A DNA stretch of 64,000 nt from Bombilactobacillus bombi. Its GTDB lineage: Bacteria; Bacillota; Bacilli; Lactobacillales; Lactobacillaceae. The stretch is taken from contig NZ_CP031513.1 of the NCBI RefSeq assembly GCF_003522965.1, forward strand, positions 682,001 to 746,000. Reading direction: 5' to 3'. Shown here piece by piece: positions 8,203 to 17,016 of this stretch. A program made the position numbers and the translations under genes. The notes beneath the pieces are model-generated. The model had not been told where the DNA came from, did no database searches, and saw only the letters and a list, made by a program, of their open reading frames with translations. The number at the start of each line of letters is the position of its first letter. Position 1 is the stretch's first letter.

Positions 8203-10137
8203 ATGGATTTAAAAGAACTACTTCGTAAAGACGTCATGATCATGGATTTAAAAGCAACAACTAAAGAAGCTGCTATTGATGAAATGATTGCAAATTATAA
8301 AAAGCATGACGTAATCGATGATGTCGACTTGTTTAAAGCTGATATTTTAAAACGCGAAGCTGAAACCAGTACCGGAATTGGTGATGGCATTGCCATGCCC
8401 CATGCTCGTGATAAAGCCGTTAAAAAAGCAACTGTTATGTTTGCCAAAAGTAATAAAGGTGTCGAATATGATGCTTTAGATGGTCAGCCTGTCAGCCTCT
8501 TTTTCATGATTGCTGCACCTGATGGCGCCGACAATTTACATTTACAAGCTTTAGCTGCCTTGTCTTCTTTATTAATTAATCCGCAATTAGTAGCAGCTTT
8601 GAAAAAAGCTACTACCCCTGAGGAAGTTCAAGAATTATTTGATCAAGCTGAAGCTGCTAAGGAAGCTAAAGAAAAAGCAGATGCTGCTAAAAAGGCTGAT
8701 AATACAAGTAGTGAATCTAGCCAACATAAAGGCTTTATCGTTGCTGTTTCAGCTTGTCCTAATGGAATTGCGCATACCTATATGGCAGAAGCAGCTTTAA
8801 AAGAACAAGCAGAAAAATTAGGCGTTGAAATTCGTGTTGAGACTAATGGCTCTGAAGGTGTTAAAAATCGTTTAACTGCCGACGAAATTAAACGTGCTGA
8901 TGGTGTTATCTTAGCTGCTGATAAGAAAGTAGAAATGCCGCGTTTTGATGGCAAACCTCTCTTAAATCGTCCTGTTATTGATGGTATTAACAAGGCTAGC
9001 GAGTTAATTCAAAAAGTGGAAAATGGTGAAGCTCCAATTTATCATGCTGATCCATCAGAAGCTGGTAATAGCGATAGTAATACTGCAGAAGAAAAATCTC
9101 TTTGGTCGCGTGTTTACGCCGACTTGATGAATGGTGTATCTCATATGTTGCCATTTGTGGTTGGTGGTGGTATTTTAATGGCCCTTTCCTTCCTTTTGGA
9201 GAATATTGTAGGACCAAAATCGACCACTTTCTTATTTTTAAATGGTATTGGTAATTATGCTTTTAGTTTCTTAATTCCTGTTTTAGCTGCTTATATTGCT
9301 GTTTCTATGGCTGATGTACCAGCTTTAATGCCTGGTTTTGTTGCTGGTTATATGGCTTCGCAAGCAACAGCTAGCTTTGTTCATTCGAATAGTCCGGCTG
9401 GTTTTATTGGTGGTTTATTAGGTGGTTTCATTGCTGGTTGGGTTGTCATTTTCCTGAAAAAAGCTTGCAAGAATATTCCTCAATCTTTAAATGGTATGAA
9501 ACCAATGTTAATATACCCAGTACTGGGCTTATTGATTGTTGGTGCAATTATGTACTTTGCAATCGATCCAATCTTTGCTGTAGTTAATCAAGCTATTTCT
9601 ACCTTCTTAACTCATATGGGTACTGGTAATGCTGTTATTTTAGGTGCTTTATTGGCTGGAATGATGGCTATCGATATGGGTGGTCCTTTCAACAAGGCTG
9701 CATATGCCTTTGCAATTGGTACTTTCACAACCACTAAAGATGGTGCTTTAATGGCAGCTGTTATGGCTGGCGGAATGATTCCACCGTTAGCAATTGCTTT
9801 AGCAACTACTATTTGGAAAAATAAATTCACTAAAGCTGAACGTGAAGCTGGCTTGAGTAACTATATTTTAGGTGCGGCTTTCATTACCGAAGGTGCCATT
9901 CCCTTTGCTGCTGCTGATCCACTGCATGTTTTAACTTCTAGTGTCATTGGAGCTGCCATTGGTGGTGGTTTAACCCAATTCTGGAAGGTTAATGTACCAG
10001 CACCTCACGGTGGAATTTTTGTTTCACCATTATCTAATCGTCCTTGGTTATTCTTATTATCAGTTATTTTAGGTGCTATTATTGCCGGTGTCATTTATGG
10101 TATTTGGAAGCCAGCTCCTAAAACTGAAGCAAAATAA
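8203..10137 (+). CDS. fruA: PTS fructose transporter subunit EIIABC
   Basis: 644 residues in a single A-B-C fusion. EIIA (residues 1-145) has the phospho-accepting His67 in IAMPHARD. An acidic/Ala-Lys linker (about 146-175) follows. EIIB has the phosphocysteine Cys185 in SACPNGIAHTYMAE. The EIIC membrane domain (about 300-640) contains GAIPFAAADP and many hydrophobic helices. The protein imports fructose and releases fructose 1-phosphate in the cytosol, the substrate of FruK. Codon use is enriched for GCT/GGT, consistent with strong expression. It is the last gene of fruRKA, and a strong terminator follows within 10 nt. Confidence 0.97.
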   Translation: MDLKELLRKDVMIMDLKATTKEAAIDEMIANYKKHDVIDDVDLFKADILKREAETSTGIGDGIAMPHARDKAVKKATVMFAKSNKGVEYDALDGQPVSLFFMIAAPDGADNLHLQALAALSSLLINPQLVAALKKATTPEEVQELFDQAEAAKEAKEKADAAKKADNTSSESSQHKGFIVAVSACPNGIAHTYMAEAALKEQAEKLGVEIRVETNGSEGVKNRLTADEIKRADGVILAADKKVEMPRFDGKPLLNRPVIDGINKASELIQKVENGEAPIYHADPSEAGNSDSNTAEEKSLWSRVYADLMNGVSHMLPFVVGGGILMALSFLLENIVGPKSTTFLFLNGIGNYAFSFLIPVLAAYIAVSMADVPALMPGFVAGYMASQATASFVHSNSPAGFIGGLLGGFIAGWVVIFLKKACKNIPQSLNGMKPMLIYPVLGLLIVGAIMYFAIDPIFAVVNQAISTFLTHMGTGNAVILGALLAGMMAIDMGGPFNKAAYAFAIGTFTTTKDGALMAAVMAGGMIPPLAIALATTIWKNKFTKAEREAGLSNYILGAAFITEGAIPFAAADPLHVLTSSVIGAAIGGGLTQFWKVNVPAPHGGIFVSPLSNRPWLFLLSVILGAIIAGVIYGIWKPAPKTEAK

Positions 10138-10146
10138 TTGAATTTA

Positions 10147-10184
10147 AAAACTGTAAACTTCAATTGGGAGTTTACAGTTTTTTT
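10147..10184 (+). terminator. Terminator of the fructose operon
   Basis: CTGTAAACT (10151-10159) pairs with AGTTTACAG (10169-10177), flanked by A5 and T7. It lies just after the fruA stop. Confidence 0.9.
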
Positions 10185-10258
10185 GGTGGACAAAAATTAA
10201 AATTATCTTGGTTTAACTTAATTATTTCAGTTATATTAATATGAGGAGGTGTAACTAT

Positions 10259-10873
10259 ATGATTAAAGAAGTTTGTGTTGGCGATTATCGATCAGCGCTA
10301 CGAGCTTTAAAGCATGGAGCTAATCGTCTAGAATTAAATGCAGATTTAGCTCAAGGTGGGATTACTCCCAGTATAGGTGTAATTCAGCAAACAACCCAAT
10401 TAGCTCATCAATATAATGTCCCCGTAATAGTGATGGTCAGACCACGTGGTGGTAATTTTATTTATTCAAACGATGAAATAGAAATCATGCGCTTAGATGC
10501 TCAAAAAATTGCCCAAGTTGGTGCAGATGGAATAGCAATTGGAATTTTAACATCTCATCGGCAAATTCAAACTGAGCAATTGTTATATGTCATTAAAGAT
10601 TTAAATATAGAACTAGTCTTCCATATGGCTTTTGATGAAATTAGTAATCAAAAATTGGCATTACAATGGCTTATCGAGCATAATTTTCAAAGAATACTAA
10701 CTCATGGCGGTCCCTTAGAGCAGCCACTCAATATTAAACACTTGCAAGAATTAATTGAGCAAGCAAATAATCAAATTCAAATTCTACCTGGTGGTGGTGT
10801 TACAAAGAAAAATGTGGCTGATATTATCCGTGTTTTAGATGTTAATCAAGCTCATGGAACTAAAATAGTATAA
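10259..10873 (+). CDS. cutC: Copper homeostasis protein CutC family
   Basis: 204 residues forming a TIM-barrel-like fold. The N-terminus IKEVCVGDYRSALRALKHGANRLELN and internal VMVRPRGGNFIYS, TSHRQ and LTHGGP are CutC hallmarks. CutC was linked to copper tolerance in E. coli, but its role in Firmicutes is unsettled. The start is ATG 10259. The in-frame ATG at 10241 would include the GAGGAGGTG ribosome-binding site inside the gene. No copper ATPase or chaperone gene is adjacent, so context does not support a metal role. Confidence 0.9.
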   Translation: MIKEVCVGDYRSALRALKHGANRLELNADLAQGGITPSIGVIQQTTQLAHQYNVPVIVMVRPRGGNFIYSNDEIEIMRLDAQKIAQVGADGIAIGILTSHRQIQTEQLLYVIKDLNIELVFHMAFDEISNQKLALQWLIEHNFQRILTHGGPLEQPLNIKHLQELIEQANNQIQILPGGGVTKKNVADIIRVLDVNQAHGTKIV

Positions 10874-10941
10874 ATTCCCTTTTTACTTACAGGAGTGTTA
10901 GTCTAAAACTAGATATATTAAGTTTGTAGGAGGCAAATAAT

Positions 10942-12096
10942 TTGGTAAAACCATTAAAAACTAAAGTTGCGTCCGTACAAGAAGGCAGTATCCATGATTA
11001 TGATGATATTCTGAGATATTTTAATAATAAGAAAGCTCAGCAAGATTTAAAAAGTCGTTATCATTCTCTAACCTTTGTCACGACTGGTATTGAAGCTTAT
11101 AATGGCGGTCAAACAACCATGTTGCATTTGGGAACTTTATTAGCTCATTCAGGATATGACGTCTATTATCAAAGTTATGTTCCACAAAGCCAAGCTAGCC
11201 TTCAAAATAACGCTAAGTTTAATTATCCTAATTATCAAGGTACTTGTTTAGCAATGGATCAATTATCTCAGCACCAATCTGATATTTGGATTGCCACTTT
11301 ATGGGAATCTGCTTATATTATCAAAAACCTTCCTGGATACAAATTATACTTTATTCAAGACTATGAGCCTTACTTTTACCCGTTTGGTGATCGTTCTCAA
11401 TTAGCTCAAAAAACTTATGAACTGGGATTGCACATGATTTCTTTAGGGCCCTGGTGTCAAAAGATGATTCAAGCAAATTGTCAAATAAATAGTCCCCTCG
11501 AACAAATTAACTTTCCAGTAGATTTAGATCGATATCCATATTCACAACGTGAATTTAATAGTTATTCTCATAAAAAATGTTTCACATTAGCTGTATATAC
11601 AAAATTTAATAGCCCGAGACGAGCTCCCATTAATCTAGAGTTACTTCTAAATAACTGTACTAAAATTCTTAATAACAAAGGTTATCAGTTAGAAATCAAC
11701 TACTTTGGTACAGATAAATCGAAAACTTTCATCAATGGGCATAATCTAGGTAAATTAACACAGCCTCAAATGGTGAGTTTATATCAACAGAGTGATTTTG
11801 GGATTGCGCCATCAATGACCAATTTTTCTTTAGTTCCTTTTGAAATGATGAGTACTGGTTTGCCATTTATTGATTTTCAAGAAGGTACGGGCAAATATTT
11901 CATTCCTAATAAATGTTGTTTTTACACTCATTTTGATGAAAATGAGTTAGCCGATTTGCTGATAAAACTCAGCAAAAATACTAATAGCCTGCAGCAAGCA
12001 ACCAATAATGCACGCCAACATTTATATTCAATTACCTGGGAACACACTCTTCGAGATATTTTAAATATTTTAACTAATTTACCCAGAAAAAATTAA
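10942..12096 (+). CDS. WsaF-like GT4 glycosyltransferase
   Basis: 384 residues. It contains FVTTGIEAYNGGQTTMLHLG near residue 45, the central LYFIQDYEPYFYPFGD motif typical of WsaF-type rhamnosyltransferases, and a C-terminal GT-B nucleotide-sugar site (GIAPSMTNFSLVPFEMMSTG). It should transfer a sugar, possibly rhamnose, to a surface glycan in the cytosol. The donor and acceptor cannot be read from sequence. The start is TTG 10942, with TAGGAGG well placed upstream. It lies alone between cutC and uvrC instead of in a polysaccharide cluster, so its pathway is unclear. Confidence 0.8.
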   Translation: MVKPLKTKVASVQEGSIHDYDDILRYFNNKKAQQDLKSRYHSLTFVTTGIEAYNGGQTTMLHLGTLLAHSGYDVYYQSYVPQSQASLQNNAKFNYPNYQGTCLAMDQLSQHQSDIWIATLWESAYIIKNLPGYKLYFIQDYEPYFYPFGDRSQLAQKTYELGLHMISLGPWCQKMIQANCQINSPLEQINFPVDLDRYPYSQREFNSYSHKKCFTLAVYTKFNSPRRAPINLELLLNNCTKILNNKGYQLEINYFGTDKSKTFINGHNLGKLTQPQMVSLYQQSDFGIAPSMTNFSLVPFEMMSTGLPFIDFQEGTGKYFIPNKCCFYTHFDENELADLLIKLSKNTNSLQQATNNARQHLYSITWEHTLRDILNILTNLPRKN

Positions 12097-12118
12097 TTTA
12101 GCTTATGTGTTCAACAAT

Positions 12119-12155
12119 AAAAGAGGCTAGAACAATTATGTTCTAACCTCTTTTT
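12119..12155 (+). terminator. Convergent terminator between the glycosyltransferase and uvrC
   Basis: AGAGG-C-TAGAAC (12122-12133) pairs with GTTCTA-A-CCTCT (12140-12151). T5 follows on the plus strand and a U-rich run follows on the minus strand, so it can serve both genes. Confidence 0.85.
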
Positions 12156-12159
12156 ATTT

Positions 12160-13971
12160 CTACGAACCTATTTTTCGAATTGGGGTTGTAGATAGGGATA
12201 ATTTAATAGTTTGGGCTACTGTTTGTGAAATTCCTAATTTCATAATATCTTCTAATGGAGCTTCTTTAATCTTTTTGACAGAGCCATAATTTTTTAATAA
12301 TTTAATTCGAGTTTTCGGACCAACCCCTTTGATACTTTCCAATTGTGAAGATAAAGCATTTTTACTGTGAGTTTTGCGATGGTAACTAATGACAAAGCGG
12401 TGAACCTCATCTTGAATTCTCTGTAATAAATAAAAACCCTCACTTTTTGGATCTAACGGCACGGCAACCCCTTTTTCACCAGTTATTAAGTGCGCTGTAT
12501 TATGATGATTATCCTTAACCATCCCTGCAACTGGAATATGAATTCCTAATTCATTATGCAAAACATCCAGCACTACGCGTAATTCAATAATTCCACCATC
12601 CATCAAGATTAAATCAGGAAGCGGCTTTTTTTCTTTTAATAACCTTGAATAACGTCGATAAATAACTTCCCGTGTATTTGCTGATTCATCTGCACCACTA
12701 TGCTCTTCTAACTCATTTTTAATTTTATATTTACGATAATTTGCTTTTTGCGGTTTGCCATCCACAAAACTAACCATGGCAGAAACAGCATCCATACCTT
12801 GAATATGAGAATGATCAAACGATTCAATCACATGTCCATAAGGCAAACCTAAAGCAGTAAAAATTTGTTCCTGCGCTTCAACAGTTTGTCGATTATCTAA
12901 TTCCATAAGGCGAAATTTCTCTAGTAAAACCAATTTAGCATTATCATGGGCCATTTCTAATAAATCACGTTTTTGACCACGTTGTGGTGTTCGGAATGGC
13001 ACTTGCAAAATTTGTTCTAAAGTTGCAGAGTCTATTGTTGAAGGTACTAAAATTTCTCGAGGCAAGACATTGTTTTTGCGATTATAAAACTGCAAGATGA
13101 AAGTTGCTAATTCTTCTTCAGGTGTATTAATACAAGGAAAAATACGTTTTTCTCGTTTCATTAAACGTGCTTGTCTAATAAAGAATACCTGAATAGAAAT
13201 CCAGCCTTTATCAACGTAACAATTAAATAAGTCTCGTGGAGTATGGTCGTTAGAAATAATTTTCTGTTTTTCAACGGTTTGTTCGATATAGCGAATTTGA
13301 TCTCGTAACTCAGCTGCACGTTCAAATTTTAAATTCTTGGCGGCTGTTTCCATTTTTTGTTGTAAAGTTTTTTTGATAGTACTGACATTACCATTCAAAA
13401 AACTTTTAATTTTGGTAATTTGTTGTTGATATTTTTCTATGGGAACTTCTTTAAAGCAAGCTCCTAAACATTGCCCCATATGATAATATAAACAAGGGCG
13501 TCCTAAATGTCCTGTGCAACGTCGTAAAGGATAAACTTTCTGTAAAAAATGCAGCGTTTCTTCAGCTGCATAAACATTGGGATAAGGTCCAAAATAATAG
13601 CCGCCATCATTTTTGACTTGTCCAGTAATTATCATTTGGGGATTACGCTCTTTGGTGATTTTAATGTATGGATACCCAGTCCCTTTTTTCAACTTAATAT
13701 TAAAATATGGTTGATGCTTTTGAATTAATGTAATTTCTAGTAAAAAGGCTTCTTTATCAGTAGATGTGACAATTGTTTCAAAATCTCTAATCTCACTAAC
13801 TAATTTGGCTGTTTTGCCTTCATGTGAACTCTTGAAATAAGAGCGAACTCGATTTTTTAAGTTTTTAGCTTTGCCGACATAGATAATCTTAGAATTAATA
13901 TCTTTCATTAAGTAGCATCCAGGACGATCCGGCAATAAAGCTAACTTATGTTCCAAATATTCTGTAGCCAT
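12160..13971 (-). CDS. uvrC: Excinuclease ABC subunit C
   Basis: 603 residues. The N-terminal GIY-YIG nuclease domain (PGCYLMKD...IIYVGKAKNLKNRV) makes the 3' incision. A UVR motif (about 200-235, LKFERAAELRDQIRYIEQ) binds UvrB. The RNase H-like endonuclease domain (FDHSHIQGMDAVSAMV, LILMDGG) makes the 5' incision. C-terminal helix-hairpin-helix motifs (IKGVGPKTRIKLLKNYGSV) bind DNA. Length and order match UvrC of nucleotide excision repair. AAGGAG precedes the ATG, and its own promoter lies at 14000-14028. Confidence 0.98.
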   Translation of the reverse strand: MATEYLEHKLALLPDRPGCYLMKDINSKIIYVGKAKNLKNRVRSYFKSSHEGKTAKLVSEIRDFETIVTSTDKEAFLLEITLIQKHQPYFNIKLKKGTGYPYIKITKERNPQMIITGQVKNDGGYYFGPYPNVYAAEETLHFLQKVYPLRRCTGHLGRPCLYYHMGQCLGACFKEVPIEKYQQQITKIKSFLNGNVSTIKKTLQQKMETAAKNLKFERAAELRDQIRYIEQTVEKQKIISNDHTPRDLFNCYVDKGWISIQVFFIRQARLMKREKRIFPCINTPEEELATFILQFYNRKNNVLPREILVPSTIDSATLEQILQVPFRTPQRGQKRDLLEMAHDNAKLVLLEKFRLMELDNRQTVEAQEQIFTALGLPYGHVIESFDHSHIQGMDAVSAMVSFVDGKPQKANYRKYKIKNELEEHSGADESANTREVIYRRYSRLLKEKKPLPDLILMDGGIIELRVVLDVLHNELGIHIPVAGMVKDNHHNTAHLITGEKGVAVPLDPKSEGFYLLQRIQDEVHRFVISYHRKTHSKNALSSQLESIKGVGPKTRIKLLKNYGSVKKIKEAPLEDIMKLGISQTVAQTIKLSLSTTPIRKIGS

Positions 13972-13999
13972 CGGCAGTCTCCTTTATTTATCGGAGAAT

Positions 14000-14028
14000 A
14001 TTTTACTATTTTTTGATAAAAATACCAA
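14000..14028 (-). promoter_or_regulatory. uvrC: uvrC promoter
   Basis: On the minus strand TTGGTA and TAAAAT are separated by 17 bp, about 30 nt upstream of the uvrC ATG. It is back to back with the promoter of the small plus-strand gene. Confidence 0.6.
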
Positions 14029-14033
14029 CATTT

Positions 14034-14065
14034 TTGCAATCGTTGTAGTAATTATATATAATTAC
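14034..14065 (+). promoter_or_regulatory. Promoter of small gene, -10 inside a perfect palindrome
   Basis: TTGCAA (14034-14039) and a perfect TATAAT (14057-14062) are 17 bp apart. The -10 lies inside the exact 18-bp palindrome GTAATTATATATAATTAC (14048-14065), which could be an operator or an accident of AT content. Confidence 0.75.
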
Positions 14066-14083
14066 CCTAAAGGAGCGGTGATA

Positions 14084-14236
14084 ATGGGATTAACTGTTAA
14101 ACGTGAAAATGATTTTGGAAGTTTGTTCGATAAATTTGCCTCTTTACCAGACGATATCAAACAGGATATTGATACTCTTGATAAGACTGCTAAAAAAAAT
14201 AAAGATACTGATGCTAAGAAAAAAGAAAGCAAATAA
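14084..14236 (+). CDS. Small conserved hypothetical protein (SPJ_0845-like)
   Basis: 50 residues, starting MGLTVKRENDFGSLFDKFAS and ending in a highly charged lysine-rich tail. AAAGGAGCGGTG lies at correct distance before the ATG, an excellent promoter lies upstream (14034-14062), and a strong terminator begins at the stop codon. Expression as a single-gene transcript is therefore very likely. The N-terminal MGLT.KR..D...LFD.FASLP pattern resembles, from memory, a small Lactobacillales family annotated SPJ_0845, of unknown function. There is no membrane segment or cysteine. A short acidic-basic helix and a disordered tail are likely. Confidence 0.8.
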   Translation: MGLTVKRENDFGSLFDKFASLPDDIKQDIDTLDKTAKKNKDTDAKKKESK

Positions 14237-14278
14237 AAATAACGACACAAGACGGAATTATCTTGTGTCGTTATTTTT
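14235..14278 (+). terminator. Convergent terminator between small gene and dhaM
   Basis: An 18-bp perfect stem (14235-14252 with 14261-14278) around an 8-nt loop, with A-rich left and T-rich right flanks. It is symmetrical, so it should work for both the plus-strand small gene and the minus-strand dha operon. Confidence 0.92.
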
Positions 14279-14279
14279 A

Positions 14280-14651
14280 TTATTTTTCTAAATGTAATTT
14301 ATCCAAATTGCTAACAATTGTTGTAAAATCAACATTAACTTGTGCCAAAGTTGCTGCCGTATAAGCACCTTCAACTAGGGCAACATCAAATTGGTGAATA
14401 GGTTTAGTACTCATTTCACGAGCCATTTCTAAATTCATTTTTGCACTGCCTAAATCATAAAAGGCTAAAATTTCATCGCCTTGATTATCACTAATCGCCT
14501 TTTGAATCATATTTAAGGAAGAACCAATTTGGCCTTCATCGGTGCCGCCAGCAAAAGTTATGGAAACATCCGGTGCTGCTTGAAGTGCTAACTTGGCTAC
14601 TCCCTGAGCAATTTCTGGTACATGAGATACTACTAAAATTCCATATTTCAT
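14280..14651 (-). CDS. dhaM: PTS-dependent dihydroxyacetone kinase, phosphotransferase subunit DhaM
   Basis: 123 residues, a single EIIA-Man-like domain. His10 in GILVVSH is the phosphorylation site receiving phosphate from HPr, and FAGGTDEGQIGSS and DLGSAKMNLEMA are typical. It re-phosphorylates ADP bound to DhaL. It is the short form without the HPr and EI extensions of E. coli DhaM. I chose ATG 14649-14651, which has GAGGA upstream. The upstream in-frame ATG (14661-14663) overlaps the dhaL stop and lacks a site. Confidence 0.95.
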   Translation of the reverse strand: MKYGILVVSHVPEIAQGVAKLALQAAPDVSITFAGGTDEGQIGSSLNMIQKAISDNQGDEILAFYDLGSAKMNLEMAREMSTKPIHQFDVALVEGAYTAATLAQVNVDFTTIVSNLDKLHLEK

Positions 14652-14659
14652 AATTTTCC

Positions 14660-15247
14660 TCATTTATTTAGCACTTGCAATAAGCAATCAAATAATAATT
14701 CACTACTTTTTGCTCCGGGATCTAAATGACCAACAGAACGTTCTCCTAAATAACTAGCACGTCCTTTTTTAGCTTCTAAATCTGCAGTTGCTTGCAAGTG
14801 CTGATCTAAATTACTTGAACTAAATTGATTATTTGCTAAATCATCAGCTACAGGCTGCCAAACATCTAACATTGTTTTGTCACCTACTTGTGATTGTCCA
14901 CGCCGTTTAATACCAGCTGCACCACTAGCAATTAGATTTGAAAGTTGAGAATCATGCTCTTGAACATACTTAGACATATCTAATAAAGCGGTACCATATA
15001 ATGGTCCAGAAGCCCCACCTACTTTACTAATTAACGCAAATGCTACTTGTTTGAGTAAATCACTTAAATTCGCAGTTGCTTGTTGTTGTAAAACCGTTTG
15101 CACTTGTTCTACGCCTCGTAGCATATTAGTTCCATGATCACCGTCACCAATTGCAGTGTCTAATTCATTTAATTGATCTTTGTGCTCTTGAATACTTTGA
15201 ACATAAAGTTCAAACCACTTAGTTGCTAATTCTGTTGTTAATTCCAT
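14660..15247 (-). CDS. dhaL: Dihydroxyacetone kinase, ADP-binding subunit DhaL
   Basis: 195 residues. The metal-nucleotide loop DTAIGDGDHGTNM carries the three aspartates Asp30, Asp35 and Asp37 that hold Mg-ADP. KVGGASGPLYGT and GDKTMLDVW complete the nucleotide lid and the active site. ADP stays bound as a cofactor and is re-phosphorylated by DhaM, unlike ATP-dependent kinases. The gene lies 3 nt after dhaK and just before dhaM, in the order K-L-M. Confidence 0.97.
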   Translation of the reverse strand: MELTTELATKWFELYVQSIQEHKDQLNELDTAIGDGDHGTNMLRGVEQVQTVLQQQATANLSDLLKQVAFALISKVGGASGPLYGTALLDMSKYVQEHDSQLSNLIASGAAGIKRRGQSQVGDKTMLDVWQPVADDLANNQFSSSNLDQHLQATADLEAKKGRASYLGERSVGHLDPGAKSSELLFDCLLQVLNK

Positions 15248-15250
15248 TTT

Positions 15251-16240
15251 CTACCATCCTAAAGTTGTAACATTTTGTGTTAAGTAATCTTGCCAGCCAT
15301 TATCTAATTTTACTAAAGTTAAAGATAAACCACTCATATCAATGGAGGTCACTAGATTACCTACTTTAGTAAAAGTTACTTTAATGCCTTGTTTTTGTAA
15401 TTCTTCTAAGACGTTATTTAGAAAAATATATTGTTCCATTAGGGGAGTTGCTCCCATACCATTAACTAAAACCGCAAATTCATCATTCTTGTTAGCATCA
15501 AACTCTGCCAAGATTTTGGTAAGTAATTCTTGTGCTAATTTTTGAGCTGATTGTAATTTTTCTGTAGAATAACCACGTTCATTATGAATTCCTACACCAT
15601 ATTCAATTTCATCGTTAGCTAATTCAAATCCTGGATGGCCAACAGCTGGTACCGTTGCTGCTTGTAAGGCAATACCCAGAGTTTTAGTATTGTCAATCAC
15701 TTGCTGACCTAATTGCTGTAATTGCTCTAAAGTGCACCCTTGACGAGCTGCTGCACCTAATATTTTTTCAACTAAAACTGTTCCTGCAACACCACGCCGA
15801 CCTTGTTGACTATCAGGAATTGAAATATCATCGTCCACAATAATGCTCTCAACTTTTATATTGTCAGCTTGAGCCATTTCTTTTGCCATATCAAAATTCA
15901 TGACATCCCCAGAGTAATTCTTGACGATTAATAGTACTCCTTGTCCCTGATCAGCTTCTTTGATGGCAGCCAAAATTTGATCAGGTGTGGGAGAAGTGAA
16001 AATCTCGCCACAAACTGCTGCAGTCAACATGCCTTCACCTACAAAGCCTGCATGTAAGGGTTCATGACCACTGCCGCCACCTGAAACCAAACCAACTTGG
16101 ATTTTTGTTTGAAACTGTTCATCATTTCTAATAACCACTTGTGTATCTGGTAACTGTCGTAATAGCCCATTACTAGCTTGAACTATGCCTTGCACCATCT
16201 CTGGTACAATTTCACTAACCTGATTGATGATTTTTTTCAA
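15251..16240 (-). CDS. dhaK: Dihydroxyacetone kinase, substrate-binding subunit DhaK
   Basis: 329 residues. GGGSGHEPLHAGFVG near residues 54-68 forms the dihydroxyacetone pocket, and His219 in EYGVGIHNERG is the residue that binds the substrate covalently as a hemiaminal. Together with DhaL and DhaM it makes dihydroxyacetone phosphate using PEP-derived phosphate. The start is TTG (16238-16240), preceded by AAAGGGGG. No DhaS- or DhaQ-like regulator gene is adjacent. A TATAAT-like -10 lies upstream without a convincing -35. Confidence 0.97.
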   Translation of the reverse strand: MKKIINQVSEIVPEMVQGIVQASNGLLRQLPDTQVVIRNDEQFQTKIQVGLVSGGGSGHEPLHAGFVGEGMLTAAVCGEIFTSPTPDQILAAIKEADQGQGVLLIVKNYSGDVMNFDMAKEMAQADNIKVESIIVDDDISIPDSQQGRRGVAGTVLVEKILGAAARQGCTLEQLQQLGQQVIDNTKTLGIALQAATVPAVGHPGFELANDEIEYGVGIHNERGYSTEKLQSAQKLAQELLTKILAEFDANKNDEFAVLVNGMGATPLMEQYIFLNNVLEELQKQGIKVTFTKVGNLVTSIDMSGLSLTLVKLDNGWQDYLTQNVTTLGW

Positions 16241-16363
16241 TTACTATTCCCCCTTTAGATTCTTTCTAAACTGATAATAATTTTATTATATGCTAGTACA
16301 TCTATTTAAAATAGTAAAACAACTTAATTATAATTTTAATAATAAACTTTATATTTACTCTAA

Positions 16364-16414
16364 TATAAAAAATAACCCCCCATATTGGAGTTCATCCAAT
16401 ATTAGGAGGTTATT
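16364..16414 (-). terminator. Terminator of the clpX-engB operon
   Basis: An imperfect inverted repeat (AATAACC and ATATTGGA arms, 16371-16389 with 16395-16414), followed on the minus strand by T6. It separates engB from dhaK. Confidence 0.8.
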
Positions 16415-16430
16415 GTAAAAGCTTTTTTAA

Positions 16431-17012
16431 TTAAATTTGGCTTTCAATCCACTGCCAAACTTCTGCTTGGCCTGACTTAGTTTGTGAACTAAACAGTTGC
16501 AACTGATCGGTTTGATTAAGATTCAAAGTCTTATTGACAGCACTGATAGTTTTATTCCATTGGTTACCCTTGACTTTATCCATTTTGGTAGCGACCACCA
16601 AAGTGGGTAAATGATAATAACTAACAAATTGATACATTGAAATATCGTCTGCAGTTGGTGCTCGACGCCCATCAACTAAAATAATAACTCCTTTAAGTGG
16701 TTGGCGTGTAGTTAAATATTCTTCTATCATTACCCCAAATTCTGCGCGTTGCTTTTTAGATACTTTGGCGTAACCATAACCTGGAACATCCACTAAATAA
16801 AAAGCTTCATTTATCTGATAAAAATTTAATGTGCGTGTTTTTCCGGGTGTACTTGAAGTTCGCGCAAATTTTTTGCGTTGTACTAAGGTATTAATTAATG
16901 AAGATTTACCTACATTAGATCTTCCTAAAAGGGCAATTTCTGGATAACCTTCCGTAGGATACTGCGTAGCACTAACAGCACTTAAATCCATTTTTAAAGT
17001 TTTAATTTGCAT
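16431..17012 (-). CDS. engB: Ribosome biogenesis GTPase EngB/YsxC
   Basis: 193 residues. The P-loop GRSNVGKSSLIN, the G2 region TSSTPGKTRTLNF, DVPGYGYA and TKMDKVK are all in the TrmE-Era-EngA-EngB arrangement. The protein acts in late 50S assembly. I chose ATG 17010-17012, since MQIKTL aligns with the usual family start and begins just after the clpX stop. An earlier ATG pair inside clpX lacks a site. The clpX-engB pair is conserved across Bacilli, and here the two are 4 nt apart. Confidence 0.95.
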   Translation of the reverse strand: MQIKTLKMDLSAVSATQYPTEGYPEIALLGRSNVGKSSLINTLVQRKKFARTSSTPGKTRTLNFYQINEAFYLVDVPGYGYAKVSKKQRAEFGVMIEEYLTTRQPLKGVIILVDGRRAPTADDISMYQFVSYYHLPTLVVATKMDKVKGNQWNKTISAVNKTLNLNQTDQLQLFSSQTKSGQAEVWQWIESQI

Positions 17013-17016
17013 ACTA

